This document shows, in pieces, positions 38,720 to 48,700 of a stretch of DNA of 64,000 bases. Position 1 is the stretch's first letter; every line of letters starts with the position of its first letter. The DNA is from Diplonema japonicum. Lineage: Eukaryota; Euglenozoa; Diplonemea; Diplonemida; Diplonemidae. Location of the stretch: assembly GCA_964019335.1 (NCBI GenBank), contig OZ025665.1, forward strand, positions 124,001 through 188,000, read 5' to 3'. The notes under the pieces were generated by a model, which searched no databases, had not been told where the DNA came from, and saw only the letters and a list, made by a program, of their open reading frames with translations. The position numbers were made by a program, and so were the translations under genes.

Positions 38720-40599
38720 TTACAGTCCTAGGAAGGGTGACCCGTTCGTGTCTGAATCGTCAAGAGTTTCTTCCGCTCGTCGGAACTCCTCCACAAGCGC
38801 TTTGTTCCCTATCTTCCCGATGTACTTCTTGAGAACAAGGTCGACGAGCGGCTTGGCCAACGTCTCAATGACAGCCTGGATGAAGGAGAGCACCGACGCG
38901 GAGGCGAGGCCCTCCCTGCGGAGGTACGGAAGGAGTGAAGGGAAGGGGTCTAGGCTCGCCAGAGTGTCGGGTGCCGTGGGGTACGTGAGACTGCCTTTTA
39001 ATATTCTAAGACATGGGAAGAGACGGGTGGAAACGCTGGTAGTGGGGTGGCTAAGAAGGGTATGCGTGAGCTGAAGGACGCGGTGCTTCTCCGACCAGTT
39101 TGCACCCTCCTCACACTCGCCAATAAAATAAGCTATGATCGGAGCAGCTGTGGTAAGCGCAGAATCTGCGGATGGAACGTCGCAAGGAGACCACAACCTT
39201 GCGTCGTCTGCCTTCATAACATTCGTTTCTGGATGGACCAACGGGTGGCAGGACAGCACACGCGACAGGCAGTCAAACTCGGCGCATACTACAGAAAAGA
39301 ACTCTTCCGTCAAGCCTTGCACCACACCGATATCACCGCGCACCTTGCCAAGACCCTTCATGATGGATGCGTCGATGAGAACTAGCGACGTGTCTTGCCA
39401 TTGCGAGCGGAAGCCTTCCTCCGGCTCACGCAGCATCTGCGTGAAGATGGACGTCAGGATAGACGGCGTGGAGAGGATCTCGGATCGAAGTAAATTCGCG
39501 TTGAAATTCGATATTGTGAAGAATATCGTCGAGACCTCTTGAAGCGTGGTGGGGGCCGTGCGTTCGGAATCGATCAGAACGGACAGGGAACCGATCAACC
39601 CGAAGTGGCAGAACTTAGTAAGAAGACTGTCCCGGAACTCCATCGGGAGCGTTTTCGATTCGATGAACATCTCGCTCACAAAGCGCACCACGTCTTCATG
39701 CGCTGGGTTGTCGGGGTGGATAGAGGCAACAATGCTGCTGACACGGTCATCCTCACGCACTATCCATTGGATTGCGTTGTTCTTGGTGAGCTCAACTTGT
39801 TTGGAAACGATCTCCGAGCTCACATCGTCGAGGTCTACCGGAAGACACACGTCACGGAAGTACGCCATCGTGTTAATGTGCTTTAAAAGATTTGCAAGCT
39901 CGTCAGGCAATCCCAACGGATTCCTGAAGACAATCGAATGGAGCATTGCACGATGCGGGGCTCGTGGACGTCTCGGGTGGTGCTCCAACATCGCGATGAC
40001 CTTAGGGAGAAACCTTTCTGACAGCAGCATGAATACTAGCTCCGGTGAGACCAAGCAAAACATCAGCGCGACGATTTTCGATATCACCACAAGGCCCTCC
40101 GTGTCGCCTGTGTCCTCTAAGGCGTCTCGGATCTCTGCCAGTTTTTGAACCTCTGCTTGTTTAATCCGTTTTGCTATTGCTTCCCTTAGTTTAAGACACC
40201 CGACACATTCTTCCATGTATTCCGCGATGCTTCCTAAACAGGCGTAACCTACTGTAAACCTCGCAGCCAGCTCGACCTGAGCCCTGTTCGCCACATTCTC
40301 TGCCGATATTTCGTCCTTGAAAGCGAGGACCATCGCCACGTTGTTCTCAACTATTTGCAGCGTTCCTTCTTCCTCTATCCGGTAAAAATTCTTTGGGTCC
40401 TGGGGGAGGGGAGGCATTTGGTTTGTTTTGAAATTCCCAGCCTTCATACCAAGGTGTGTTCCACCACCATCTTCCCTGTTTGAGAATCTGCCGCCACCAA
40501 CAAGCCTGCACCGACAGACACCTTAAACACCCCGCTCTGTTGGACCCATTTGTCTCCTTGCTGAACATACAGCTTTGCGCTTATTGGTTTGGCTACCAT
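38720..40599 (-). CDS. PPP4R3: protein phosphatase 4 regulatory subunit 3 (PP4R3/SMEK), two exons
   Basis: CDS is complement(38720..40399, 40450..40599), 609 aa; the 50-nt intron (GTATGA...CCCCAG) joins VEHTL to DPKNFYRIEE. Residues 1-105 form the EVH1/Ran-binding-like domain (KLYVQQGDKWVQQSGVFKV; VAMVLAFKDEIS). The remainder is the HEAT/armadillo solenoid typical of SMEK proteins, with LVFMLLSERFLPKVIAMLEH, YFRDVCLPVDLDD and FCHFGLIGSLSVLIDSE. PP4R3 directs the PP4 catalytic subunit to targets in DNA-damage and centrosome control. The usual acidic C-terminal tail is short here (ending TLDDSDTNGSPFLGL). The gap to the downstream neighbour is 112 nt. Confidence 0.85.
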
Positions 40600-40799
40600 T
40601 TCCCTTTTTCCTCCCTTTTTTCTTTTTTCGGTGACGAAAAAAAAAAGCGACAAAAAAAATAATAAAAGAGGAGAGGGGAGGGGGTGCAGTGGATGGAAGA
40701 AAAAAAAATGGGAAAGGGTGTACACTAAATTTCTTATGTGTAAAAGACTCACACTTAATTCCTTTTTTTTTTTTTTTTTGTTAGGAAGAAAAAAAAAAT

Positions 40800-41303
40800 C
40801 TATTCTTGAGCCTCGATTGCAGAGAGTCGTTGGAGGACCACGGGTTTTGAGGTCTCCTGAACTTCGCCTGCAAGGAAGAGCTCATCGATCGCCATGTACA
40901 CCTGTGTGTTGCTCTAGTGTGTGTTCCCCTCTTACAAACCTTGTGGAAGTTGAAAACCAGATCCAGCTCACACACGTTGCCAAAATAGTGGTCGAGCACC
41001 TCAACAAGAAGATGGATGTTTTCCAAGTATGCCAGATCATTGTCGTTGAGGTCAATGCAAAAGCTGAAGTACAACCCCGCATAGCGTCTGTACACAATCT
41101 TGTATTTCCTCCACCTGAATAATATTTTTATCCCCCCTCGCTTTTGCATACTCGATGAAATTGGTGTATTTTGATTCCCTCGTTGTTATCATTCTGTGCA
41201 CCTCCTGCTTAATCTTCTCCCTCTCATCCTCCTCATACGCTGTGTACCATTTGCTCAGCCTCGTCTTCCCAGATCGATTTTGCAGTAATATAAATCTAAT
41301 CAT
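40800..41303 (-). CDS. AP2S1: AP-2 complex sigma subunit, three exons
   Basis: CDS is complement(40800..40901, 40940..41114, 41152..41303), 142 aa, equal in length to the human protein. The introns are 38 nt (GTTTGT...CACAG) and 37 nt (GTATGC...TTCAG). Spliced, it reads [20 protein letters not shown], then [40 protein letters not shown] and a C-terminus ending AIEAQE, aligning end to end with sigma2. It is the small core subunit of the clathrin adaptor at the plasma membrane and helps form the dileucine-cargo pocket. Sigma2 rather than sigma1 is favoured by the [12 protein letters not shown] and AGE..ET segments. This gene validates the minimal-intron model used elsewhere. Confidence 0.95.
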
Positions 41304-41425
41304 TTTCTGTTTTCTTTTATATTGTTCACCCCACCCACTCCCAGCGCTTTTTTTGAATTTTGAGAGGGGGGGGGGGGGGGTATTTGAGAGAAAAAAAAAA
41401 GAAGGAAAAGAAGAGCATCCCGTCT

Positions 41426-42775
41426 TCAAATTCTTCTCATCGAACTCGGTTTATTCGTTTTATCCCGTGCCACCTCGGGGAGGGGTGGGAATGGGGCGAT
41501 GTTGTCCCTGGAGGATTGGATGTCTCGCTGCAGCATTTCCACCTTGTTGTTGTCACCACAGTTGCGGTACCCTTGGATGAGGATGAGCTTCACGGATACA
41601 AGAGTGGTAGCAACGACGGGCATTTCCTTCACGAACGATTCTATCTTTGAGGCGTTGGAGGAAGTGCAGTAAACGGACAACATGGCGGACCACAGCTGGA
41701 CCTGGTTCGGGTCCAGTGCAACGCCTTGCTGAAAGATGCTTTCGGCATACTTTGTTACACCACCTGTCCGCACACCACTTGGTACCGCCGCACAGCATTT
41801 CAAAAGCAACACACACTGCGAAATTAAAAACGTACTCTTATGTGTCGCCTCACCACGTTCTTTGAAATCCTTCAGAACGTCGACGGCGAGGGTCAGATCC
41901 CCCACGCTGGAGCAAAGGTGCAGCATCGCGATGTGCACTGAAGGGTGCAGCCGTTCAGAAAGCGACAACGACCCGAAGTACACAGTCCGGCCAGATTCGA
42001 TGTCAGACGACTTCGCACAGATCTTCAAATACTCCGCAATGGCCCTGGGCAGACAGTTGATAGTTGTCTTTTTGTCGTTGCACATTAGCTTCACTATCTT
42101 CATCGCAGCAGGCGGGTCGCAAGCTATGCGTATTGCAGCAAGATACACGCTTTCATCTAAATGCCGTGCAGAGGAACGCACCTCATGGAACATCCTGACC
42201 CCTGCCATGTGCAGACGGGACACTTCGGTCTCGTTGCGGTTCAAAGAAAGCGAGATTGAAATGCAGCGTAAGAAGGCCACGTGGTGGCGGTGGTTCAGCG
42301 TGGTGCCCATGCTGCGCAGTTTAGCACGCAAGGTAGCCACGGAGGCCACGTCACCCAGCTCGGCATAAGCGTGCGTCAGGGCCAGGTAGCATGTTGCATC
42401 TGGTTCCTCCAATTTATTTTCCTCTGAAAATACTTTTCTGAATACCTCGATCCCCTCCCTCGGAAGTCTTATTTCCGTGTAAAATCCTAACGCAACAGTT
42501 GCACTGTACTTTCCGGGCATGCCTCTTCCCTGGGACATCAAGTACTCCCATGATTCCCTGAACTCGGATGCTGTCTTTCCTCTGTTTAGTCCTTTGCCTC
42601 TGTTCTCTAGTTTTGCCGCTTTCCTCAGTTTTTGCAGCTCCCGTGCGACGTCTGCATCCCACTCGAAGGCTTTGTTGCTTCTTGCAGCTTTGGTCTTCAA
42701 TGTTTCCCTGAACACACCCTGCGCCTGGCCCAGACTCCTGTTGTGAGTCAGAAGCGTGGCCTGTCTTCTCAACAT
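41426..42775 (-). CDS. pentatricopeptide-repeat (PPR) protein
   Basis: 449 aa, one exon. Helix pairs of about 35 residues with PPR character: [60 protein letters not shown]. The N-terminus ([19 protein letters not shown]) is basic, Ser/Thr-containing and lacks acidic residues, so mitochondrial import is likely. PPR proteins bind organellar RNA in a sequence-specific way and act in processing, stability or translation. The RNA target cannot be read from the sequence. It is 123 nt upstream of AP2S1 in the cluster. Confidence 0.78.
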   Translation of the reverse strand: MLRRQATLLTHNRSLGQAQGVFRETLKTKAARSNKAFEWDADVARELQKLRKAAKLENRGKGLNRGKTASEFRESWEYLMSQGRGMPGKYSATVALGFYTEIRLPREGIEVFRKVFSEENKLEEPDATCYLALTHAYAELGDVASVATLRAKLRSMGTTLNHRHHVAFLRCISISLSLNRNETEVSRLHMAGVRMFHEVRSSARHLDESVYLAAIRIACDPPAAMKIVKLMCNDKKTTINCLPRAIAEYLKICAKSSDIESGRTVYFGSLSLSERLHPSVHIAMLHLCSSVGDLTLAVDVLKDFKERGEATHKSTFLISQCVLLLKCCAAVPSGVRTGGVTKYAESIFQQGVALDPNQVQLWSAMLSVYCTSSNASKIESFVKEMPVVATTLVSVKLILIQGYRNCGDNNKVEMLQRDIQSSRDNIAPFPPLPEVARDKTNKPSSMRRI

Positions 42776-43725
42776 TGTAGCATTTGCCAGAGACCACTCC
42801 CTTCACCTTTTTCTTTTTTTTTTTTGATTTATTTCCCCCCCTTTTGTTAAATTGGAGATTTGCAGTTTCAATATATCAGAGCAAACACCAAGGAGAGAAC
42901 GAGAAAAAAAAAACGAAAAAAAGGGGGTGCTCATCCTTTATATCCGCCCTCCTTCACCATTGCCCCTTTGCTTGTTGTCCTGGCGGAAGCCAGGGCTACA
43001 GTTTGACGGGTAAATGGGGGGGTCTGAAGGGAAAAGAGTGACAGAACAGGGTAGGTACAGGGTACGGGGAGAGGTAAAAAAAAAAAGTGCGTTTCTGGGA
43101 GAGAAAAAAAAGGGAGCAGAATGTGAAGTCATCCCTTGTTACCCCTCCTCGAAAGAAAAAATTAAAGTAAAAAAAAAGGAGGGAGACAAAAAAAAAAAGC
43201 AACAAGAACCAGATGTCATGGTAAAAGGGGGGGGTTTTTCACTACGGACTAGAAAATGCTAGAAACAATCCCCCCCCCCCCCCCCCCCCCCAACACAAAT
43301 TCTTTTTGAATGGAAAAACACACAATAAAAAAGTGTAAATGCTAAGCCAATAGCATACAAGATGGATACAAAACGAAAATAAAATAGATGGCGGAAACTT
43401 CTTTAAAATATATATATAAATGAGTGAAAGGAAGTCTTTGTGTAGACACCCCTTATCCCCCGGCCTCTCCCCCAGATTGACCACTTTTTCCCTTCTTTCT
43501 CTTGAGGCCGTGCTTGGTCTTTGGTGATGCAAATATCGCCCTCCTGTTCCACCTGACCACCGCCTTCGACCCCCGATGAATCGCAGTGCAGTGCAGTGCT
43601 CCAGCATGTTGGTGGCGCCGTTGTTTAAAAAAAAAAAAAAACCTTCCTTTTTTTCCTTGATGATACAATAAATATTCTTTTTTTTTCTTCTTTTTCTCTT
43701 TCTTTCTCTTCGCCGCCAGTTTCTT
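42776..43725. other. intergenic spacer with poly(C/G) run
   Basis: About 950 nt without a gene. Includes a plus-strand C-run of roughly 22 nt near 43270-43291, A-runs, and an ATATATATAA stretch at 43409-43420. Confidence 0.6.
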
Positions 43726-44753
43726 TCAAGCAGGGGTGCCCGACCTCAGACCAAGGTTCAAGAACGCGTTGTTGTCCACTTTAAGCAACATGCTGAACCT
43801 GTAAAAAAAAAAAAAAAAAGAAAGAAAATTACAAAAAACTTCTTCCCCTCCCAACCCCCATACTTTCTCTGTATGTTATACTGTATCTTGTCATAAGTCT
43901 CGATCAGTTCATTGTACTCCTGGTCTTTCTGTTTAAGGACTTCGAACGTCTCCCTTTGGTCCTCCAGCAGCTTTGGATAGTCCACAGTACCGGTGACCAC
44001 TGTCACCCTGTCATGCTCACGCGGAAGGATAGCGGACTTATTGGGGAAGTTTGGCGCTACAGGTGGATGGGTCTTCAAGGGTGACAGCCGTTTCGGCGGC
44101 GGTGTCTCTGTTTCCGCGAATGTTTGCGATAAATTGGCCCTTGGAACGTCTGTAATAGCATTGGGAGAGTTTGGCTTTGGCGCCCTCCGTTTTGTAGTTG
44201 GGACAATGGCCTTAGTACAAGTGAATGTTGAGTACACATCACGCTTTGCAGGCGGAGGTGCTTCGCCAACAAGTTGTTCTCGTTTCTTACTGGCATAGTC
44301 AAGGATGGCGCTTGGGCCCAGTCCGGGGAGGGTTTGAGGTTTTGCCGGCCCGTTGTTTAACTTGAGCTTTCTCCCTAACGCAGTTTGAAGAAATTTGTTG
44401 GCAGCTTTCTTTGCAGCCATGGCCTCCCTCATTCGGGAGGCGAAGATTGCAATGCTGTGCCCGCAGCCATCCTTCCACGACTGCCTACGTTGCAAGAAGG
44501 ACTGGAGTTCCGTGTTGTCCTGACTCAAGATGGCCATCTCGTCGCTGTTCTTCGTCAAGTAGTTCTGGTTCGACATGGCCTGCTCGTACGCTGCGGTGGC
44601 CAAACTCTTTCTCTTCACGGATGGTGACGATTGTCGCCCGGTGATGTCCTCCACGTTGTCCCACGTCACACTCTTCCTGCCCCCTTGCGTGTCATTTGCG
44701 TTTTCTCCAAAGTTGCCGAACGGATCTTCCGCCTCACTCGGATCGCTATCCAT
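43726..44753 (-). CDS. 320-aa protein, unknown, two exons
   Basis: CDS is complement(43726..43798, 43864..44753); the 65-nt intron (GTATGG...TTTACAG) replaces a spurious Phe-rich frame with the ending NIQRKFSMLLKVDNNAF. The N-terminus is acidic (MDSDPSEAEDPFGNFGENAN). The middle is basic and Pro-rich with S/T-P sites (KRLSPLKTHPPVAPNFPNKS). Short helices flank it (ASRMREAMAAKKAANKFLQT) and a coiled coil lies at the end (ETFEVLKQKDQEYNELIETY). Composition suggests a phosphoregulated scaffold. No family recognised. A candidate acceptor CGTACTCAAAAG ends at 44817. Confidence 0.7.
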
Positions 44754-45543
44754 TCTTTTTTTTTTTCTTTTCTTCCCCCTCCCTCCTCCTTTTTTTTTCT
44801 TCTTTCCCTTCGTATTCTTTTGAGTACGAAAAAAAAAATGCAAAACAAAATTCTTTGAGAGGGGAGGGGGGAGGGGAATTTTTTAATAGCAACAGAATGG
44901 GGGGGGGGGAAATGAAAAAAAAAACCGAAAAAAAACGAGGGTAGGGGGAAAAAAAAAGGGGGGAACATTTACTCCCCGTTTTTTTTTTAAAGAAAAAAGA
45001 TGAGAAATGGGGGGGGGGGGGGAGGGGGCACGGACCCTCCTCTATTCTTTTTTTCTTCTTTTCTTTTTCCAGTCACCTTTTCAAGGTGGGAAGCTGGGGG
45101 GGGGGGGGGGGGGGGGGAGCGCTGGCACATGAAATAAGATAAAAACGGAAAGAGTATCCACCAAATAGGAGAAAAACACAAGGGGAAAAAAACACCGCCT
45201 CGTCTCTAAGACCCATTTTCAACCAGAAGAGAAAACTGCTATTTTCAAAAACTAGTTTGGCGCTTCATTTGTTTGTGCGCACGAGCGGAATTTTACCTAA
45301 TAAAATAACTCATTACGCTGCCAGCAACTAGTTTTTAGTCTCGACAATAATATTGTCAAAACAAAAACCAATGGCTGGAACGAGCTAAACTGTCGCAAAA
45401 TTGGCTGCAACGTCACTCTGTTTTTCTTTTATTTTTTCTTTTTTATTTCTCTTGTTTTTAAACCCTATTTTTAAGATATCCTTCGGAAATTCCCTCTAAG
45501 AGACATTCCGGACTTTGCTTGACGGGTCTTAGAGATATGAGGG

Positions 45544-45577
<34 letters not shown>

Positions 45578-45755
45578 GGATTCTATGGATAAAAAGAACT
45601 GAACAGTGAAGGGGATACAACTACGGAAACAAAAAAAAATCATTTATAAACCAACACAACCCACACACACACACACAGGCACGCACGCCTCATTATGTCC
45701 ATCGCAACAAAACGATGGTTTCCTCTTTTTTTTTCTCTCTTTTCTTTTTTCTTTT
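44754..45755. other. intergenic spacer with poly(G) run
   Basis: About 1 kb, no gene. It contains G-runs at 45011-45022 and about 45093-45117, an A-run at 45543-45576 and a CA-dinucleotide tract at 45658-45678. Section 45190-45420 is non-repetitive and unassigned. Confidence 0.6.
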
Positions 45756-48700
45756 CTACAACGTGTAGCTGTGCCCAGCCTCCTCAGCATTCGAAGTCTC
45801 AAATGCAACATATGCTGAAGATGTGTGCGGGTCATGATCAAACACCCTGTTGTGGTTATCCATATAATATTGCTGCTGCTGAGGGGTCAATGTGTTCCAG
45901 TTCTCATAGTAATTCCTCAGGATAGGGTCCAAGTCCCTACGAGAAGGGTGACGGGGTGGGTTGGTTACCCGAAACTTCGGGTCCGACTTCCATGTCTCAC
46001 CGGATGGTAACTTCACAACGATCTCCTTCACCTCTTCAGGAACCATGCCTGAGGTGTAGTTAGCCGACGGTGGGATCAAAGGATGTCTGAGCTCTGCCTT
46101 AAGCTGCGTCACTCTACGCCTTGCAAGCCATGCTTTCATTAAAGCCTGAACCCGCAGTCCCGCAACACGGCGTGATAAGGAGTCGTCCTCGAGGTCCCCT
46201 GCGGTGGATCTTGCCATCCCGCCTCTCTCGTCGATTACCTTCATGAACTGTGCGTCAAGACTTTCCTCCATCTCAGGGGGCAGCGACTCGCCGTAGGCTT
46301 TTTTGAACAGTTTTAAAAATATCTCGTCCTTGTGCAGATGCCCCCTGCTGTCGTGGTGTGCGTCCAGCGACACGATGAAGTACTGCACCTTGCGCAGCGT
46401 CGCGTTGGGTGACGGGCCCAAAGGAGGGCCCACCTCGCGAAGGTAGTCTTGGAAGGTAGCCTCAGTCAGGACCTTTTGTCCATCGACATCAATGGCACGT
46501 GCGTCCCACGCAGCGTGCATCAGGTCGATGTACTCTTGTGTTACCGTCTCGCCCTCTTCCATGTCGGCAGCTTCTGAAAAATTGTCTAAAATCACCGCGA
46601 TGAACAGATTGAGAAGAACGTACATCCCTGCCATGGTATAGGAGCAGAAGTAGATGGTCGCGATGTAGGGCCTTCCACATTCGTCAAGATGCGGGTCGCA
46701 GTCGGGTTCCGTCACACGCAAGTCGGACGAGACAGCCTGCCAAGCCTCACCCGTGGACATGCGGAGGAGGAGGAGCATCGCGTTGAGGAAGTTTTCAAAG
46801 TTTGCGTACTGCCCCATGGAGTCGCCCCGCTTCACCTTCGCGAAGAGCTTCACGCCTAACGTCGCGTATACAAAGAGCAGCAGGAACAGGATGCCTGCTA
46901 CGTTGACCAGAGAAAAGATCGACAATGCCAGCGTGTTGAGGATTCGTTTGATGCCCTTTGCCTTCTTCACCATCCTCAGCAGCCTTGCGAGGCGTAGGAT
47001 ACGGAAGACGCTGACAACTGAGTCGACCTTCACAATGTACGCCATGATGAGGCCTAGAAGGCTGAGCACCACGATCAGGAAGTCGAAACGGTTCCACATT
47101 TGCGACATGTAGTTCCGCGGGCCCATTGCAAGGAGCTTCAGAATGGCTTCCAACGTGAAGATGGTGATGAAGAATATGTTCGCCACCTCAAGCATGGAGT
47201 CGTAGGCGGAGGAGGATCCGTAGTACTCCATCGCCATCACTATGATGTTGCACACGATGCACAACGAGATCAAACCGTCGAACCACCTCGCGTTGACAAA
47301 GCGCATTTGTGGGATGACGATCAGCGTGTCGGGGTCGTCGACAGTCCGCATGGCGTTGAGCATCTTGCGGTGCTGGCTGACCCATTGCTTCTGCTTCTCG
47401 TTTAGAAAAAGCTGCCCGCCACCCTTCGCAGCCTTCTCCTTCTCCTGATAATACGTATCGATAAGCACACCGATGAACATGTTGATGATAAAAAAACTGC
47501 CGAACACAATAAACGCCAAAAAGTACGCCGCCCAGAACTTGTTGTAATTCTCCCTTGGTGACTGGTCGGGCTCGACGTGGTCCATGCCGAGGTACATGAC
47601 GTTCACCCAGCCTTCCAAGGAGGCCATTTCAAACAGCGTGACCAACGCAACAGGCAGGTTGTTGAAGTGAGAGGAATAGTTCATCCACCGGCACCGTGCA
47701 ACCGGGCAGTTATTGAGACACAGCTCCTTCGACGTGATGTTGGGGTACGCAAGCTCAACGTCGCCGAAGGTTGTGTCGGAACAACGGTAAAATGCTCCTT
47801 TGAACACCTGCACACCCATAATACCGAAGATCAACCAAACGAGAAACGAGATCAACAGCACGTTCAGCAACGGCCCCACGCTGGTGAACAACGCTTGCAC
47901 GACAACCTTCATCCCGGGTGACTTATTGATAAGCCGCAGCGGGCGGAGCGTTCGCATGATTTTGATAAACGCGAAACCCTCGCTCCCAGGCAAGACTAGT
48001 GACGCAAGGCTGACGCATACAATGAAGAAGTCCAGCCTGTTCCAAATCTCTTTTCTCAGATACGACGAGCTGTGTAGGACAAAGCCGTACCCGACAGCCT
48101 TCATTATGGCTTCCAAAAGAAACACCCATATCATCACGAAGTTCGCGTCGTTGAGCAACAAGGATGTCGGGTGGTCTTCCGGCCGGCGTGGGTTCTCCAT
48201 CGCCAAGAAAATCGTCGATATCAAAATACACACAAACACAATTAATTCAAATGGCCAGCTCTCCACGATGCGGTACATCCAGTACCGAAACGAGTTCTGT
48301 TCGCTGAAAATGAACATCGACCTCTTGCTGTCTATAAAACGGTGCAAGAACACAGGCGATCTTCGTGGCTTCGGCTCCGGTTCAGGTGTTGTGAGTTGTG
48401 TTTCTGAATCTATGTCGTCCAGCTCGTCCTCGCCGCTTTCTTTCAATTCTCTGTTGTTCAACAGCACCGCGATGAACAGATTCAGCATCAGATAGTTCCC
48501 GATTATGTAGTACAAGACGAAGTACCCACAAACCCAGTCCCCGACCGCGACCATCCCGGTGTACATGACCTGGTTCCAATCCTCGCCTGTAAGGATTTGA
48601 AATGTCGTGAGGATTGCCGACCCGAGATCGTCGTAGTTCGAACGGGGCTTGCCTCCACATGACGCGCCTTTTTTGAGCATATTAGGTGTCACGAACCATG

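Noticed and set aside
38720-40447. PP4R3 starting at the ATG at 40447
   Set aside because: That ATG lies within the 50-nt intron; the EVH1 domain needs the upstream exon starting at 40599.
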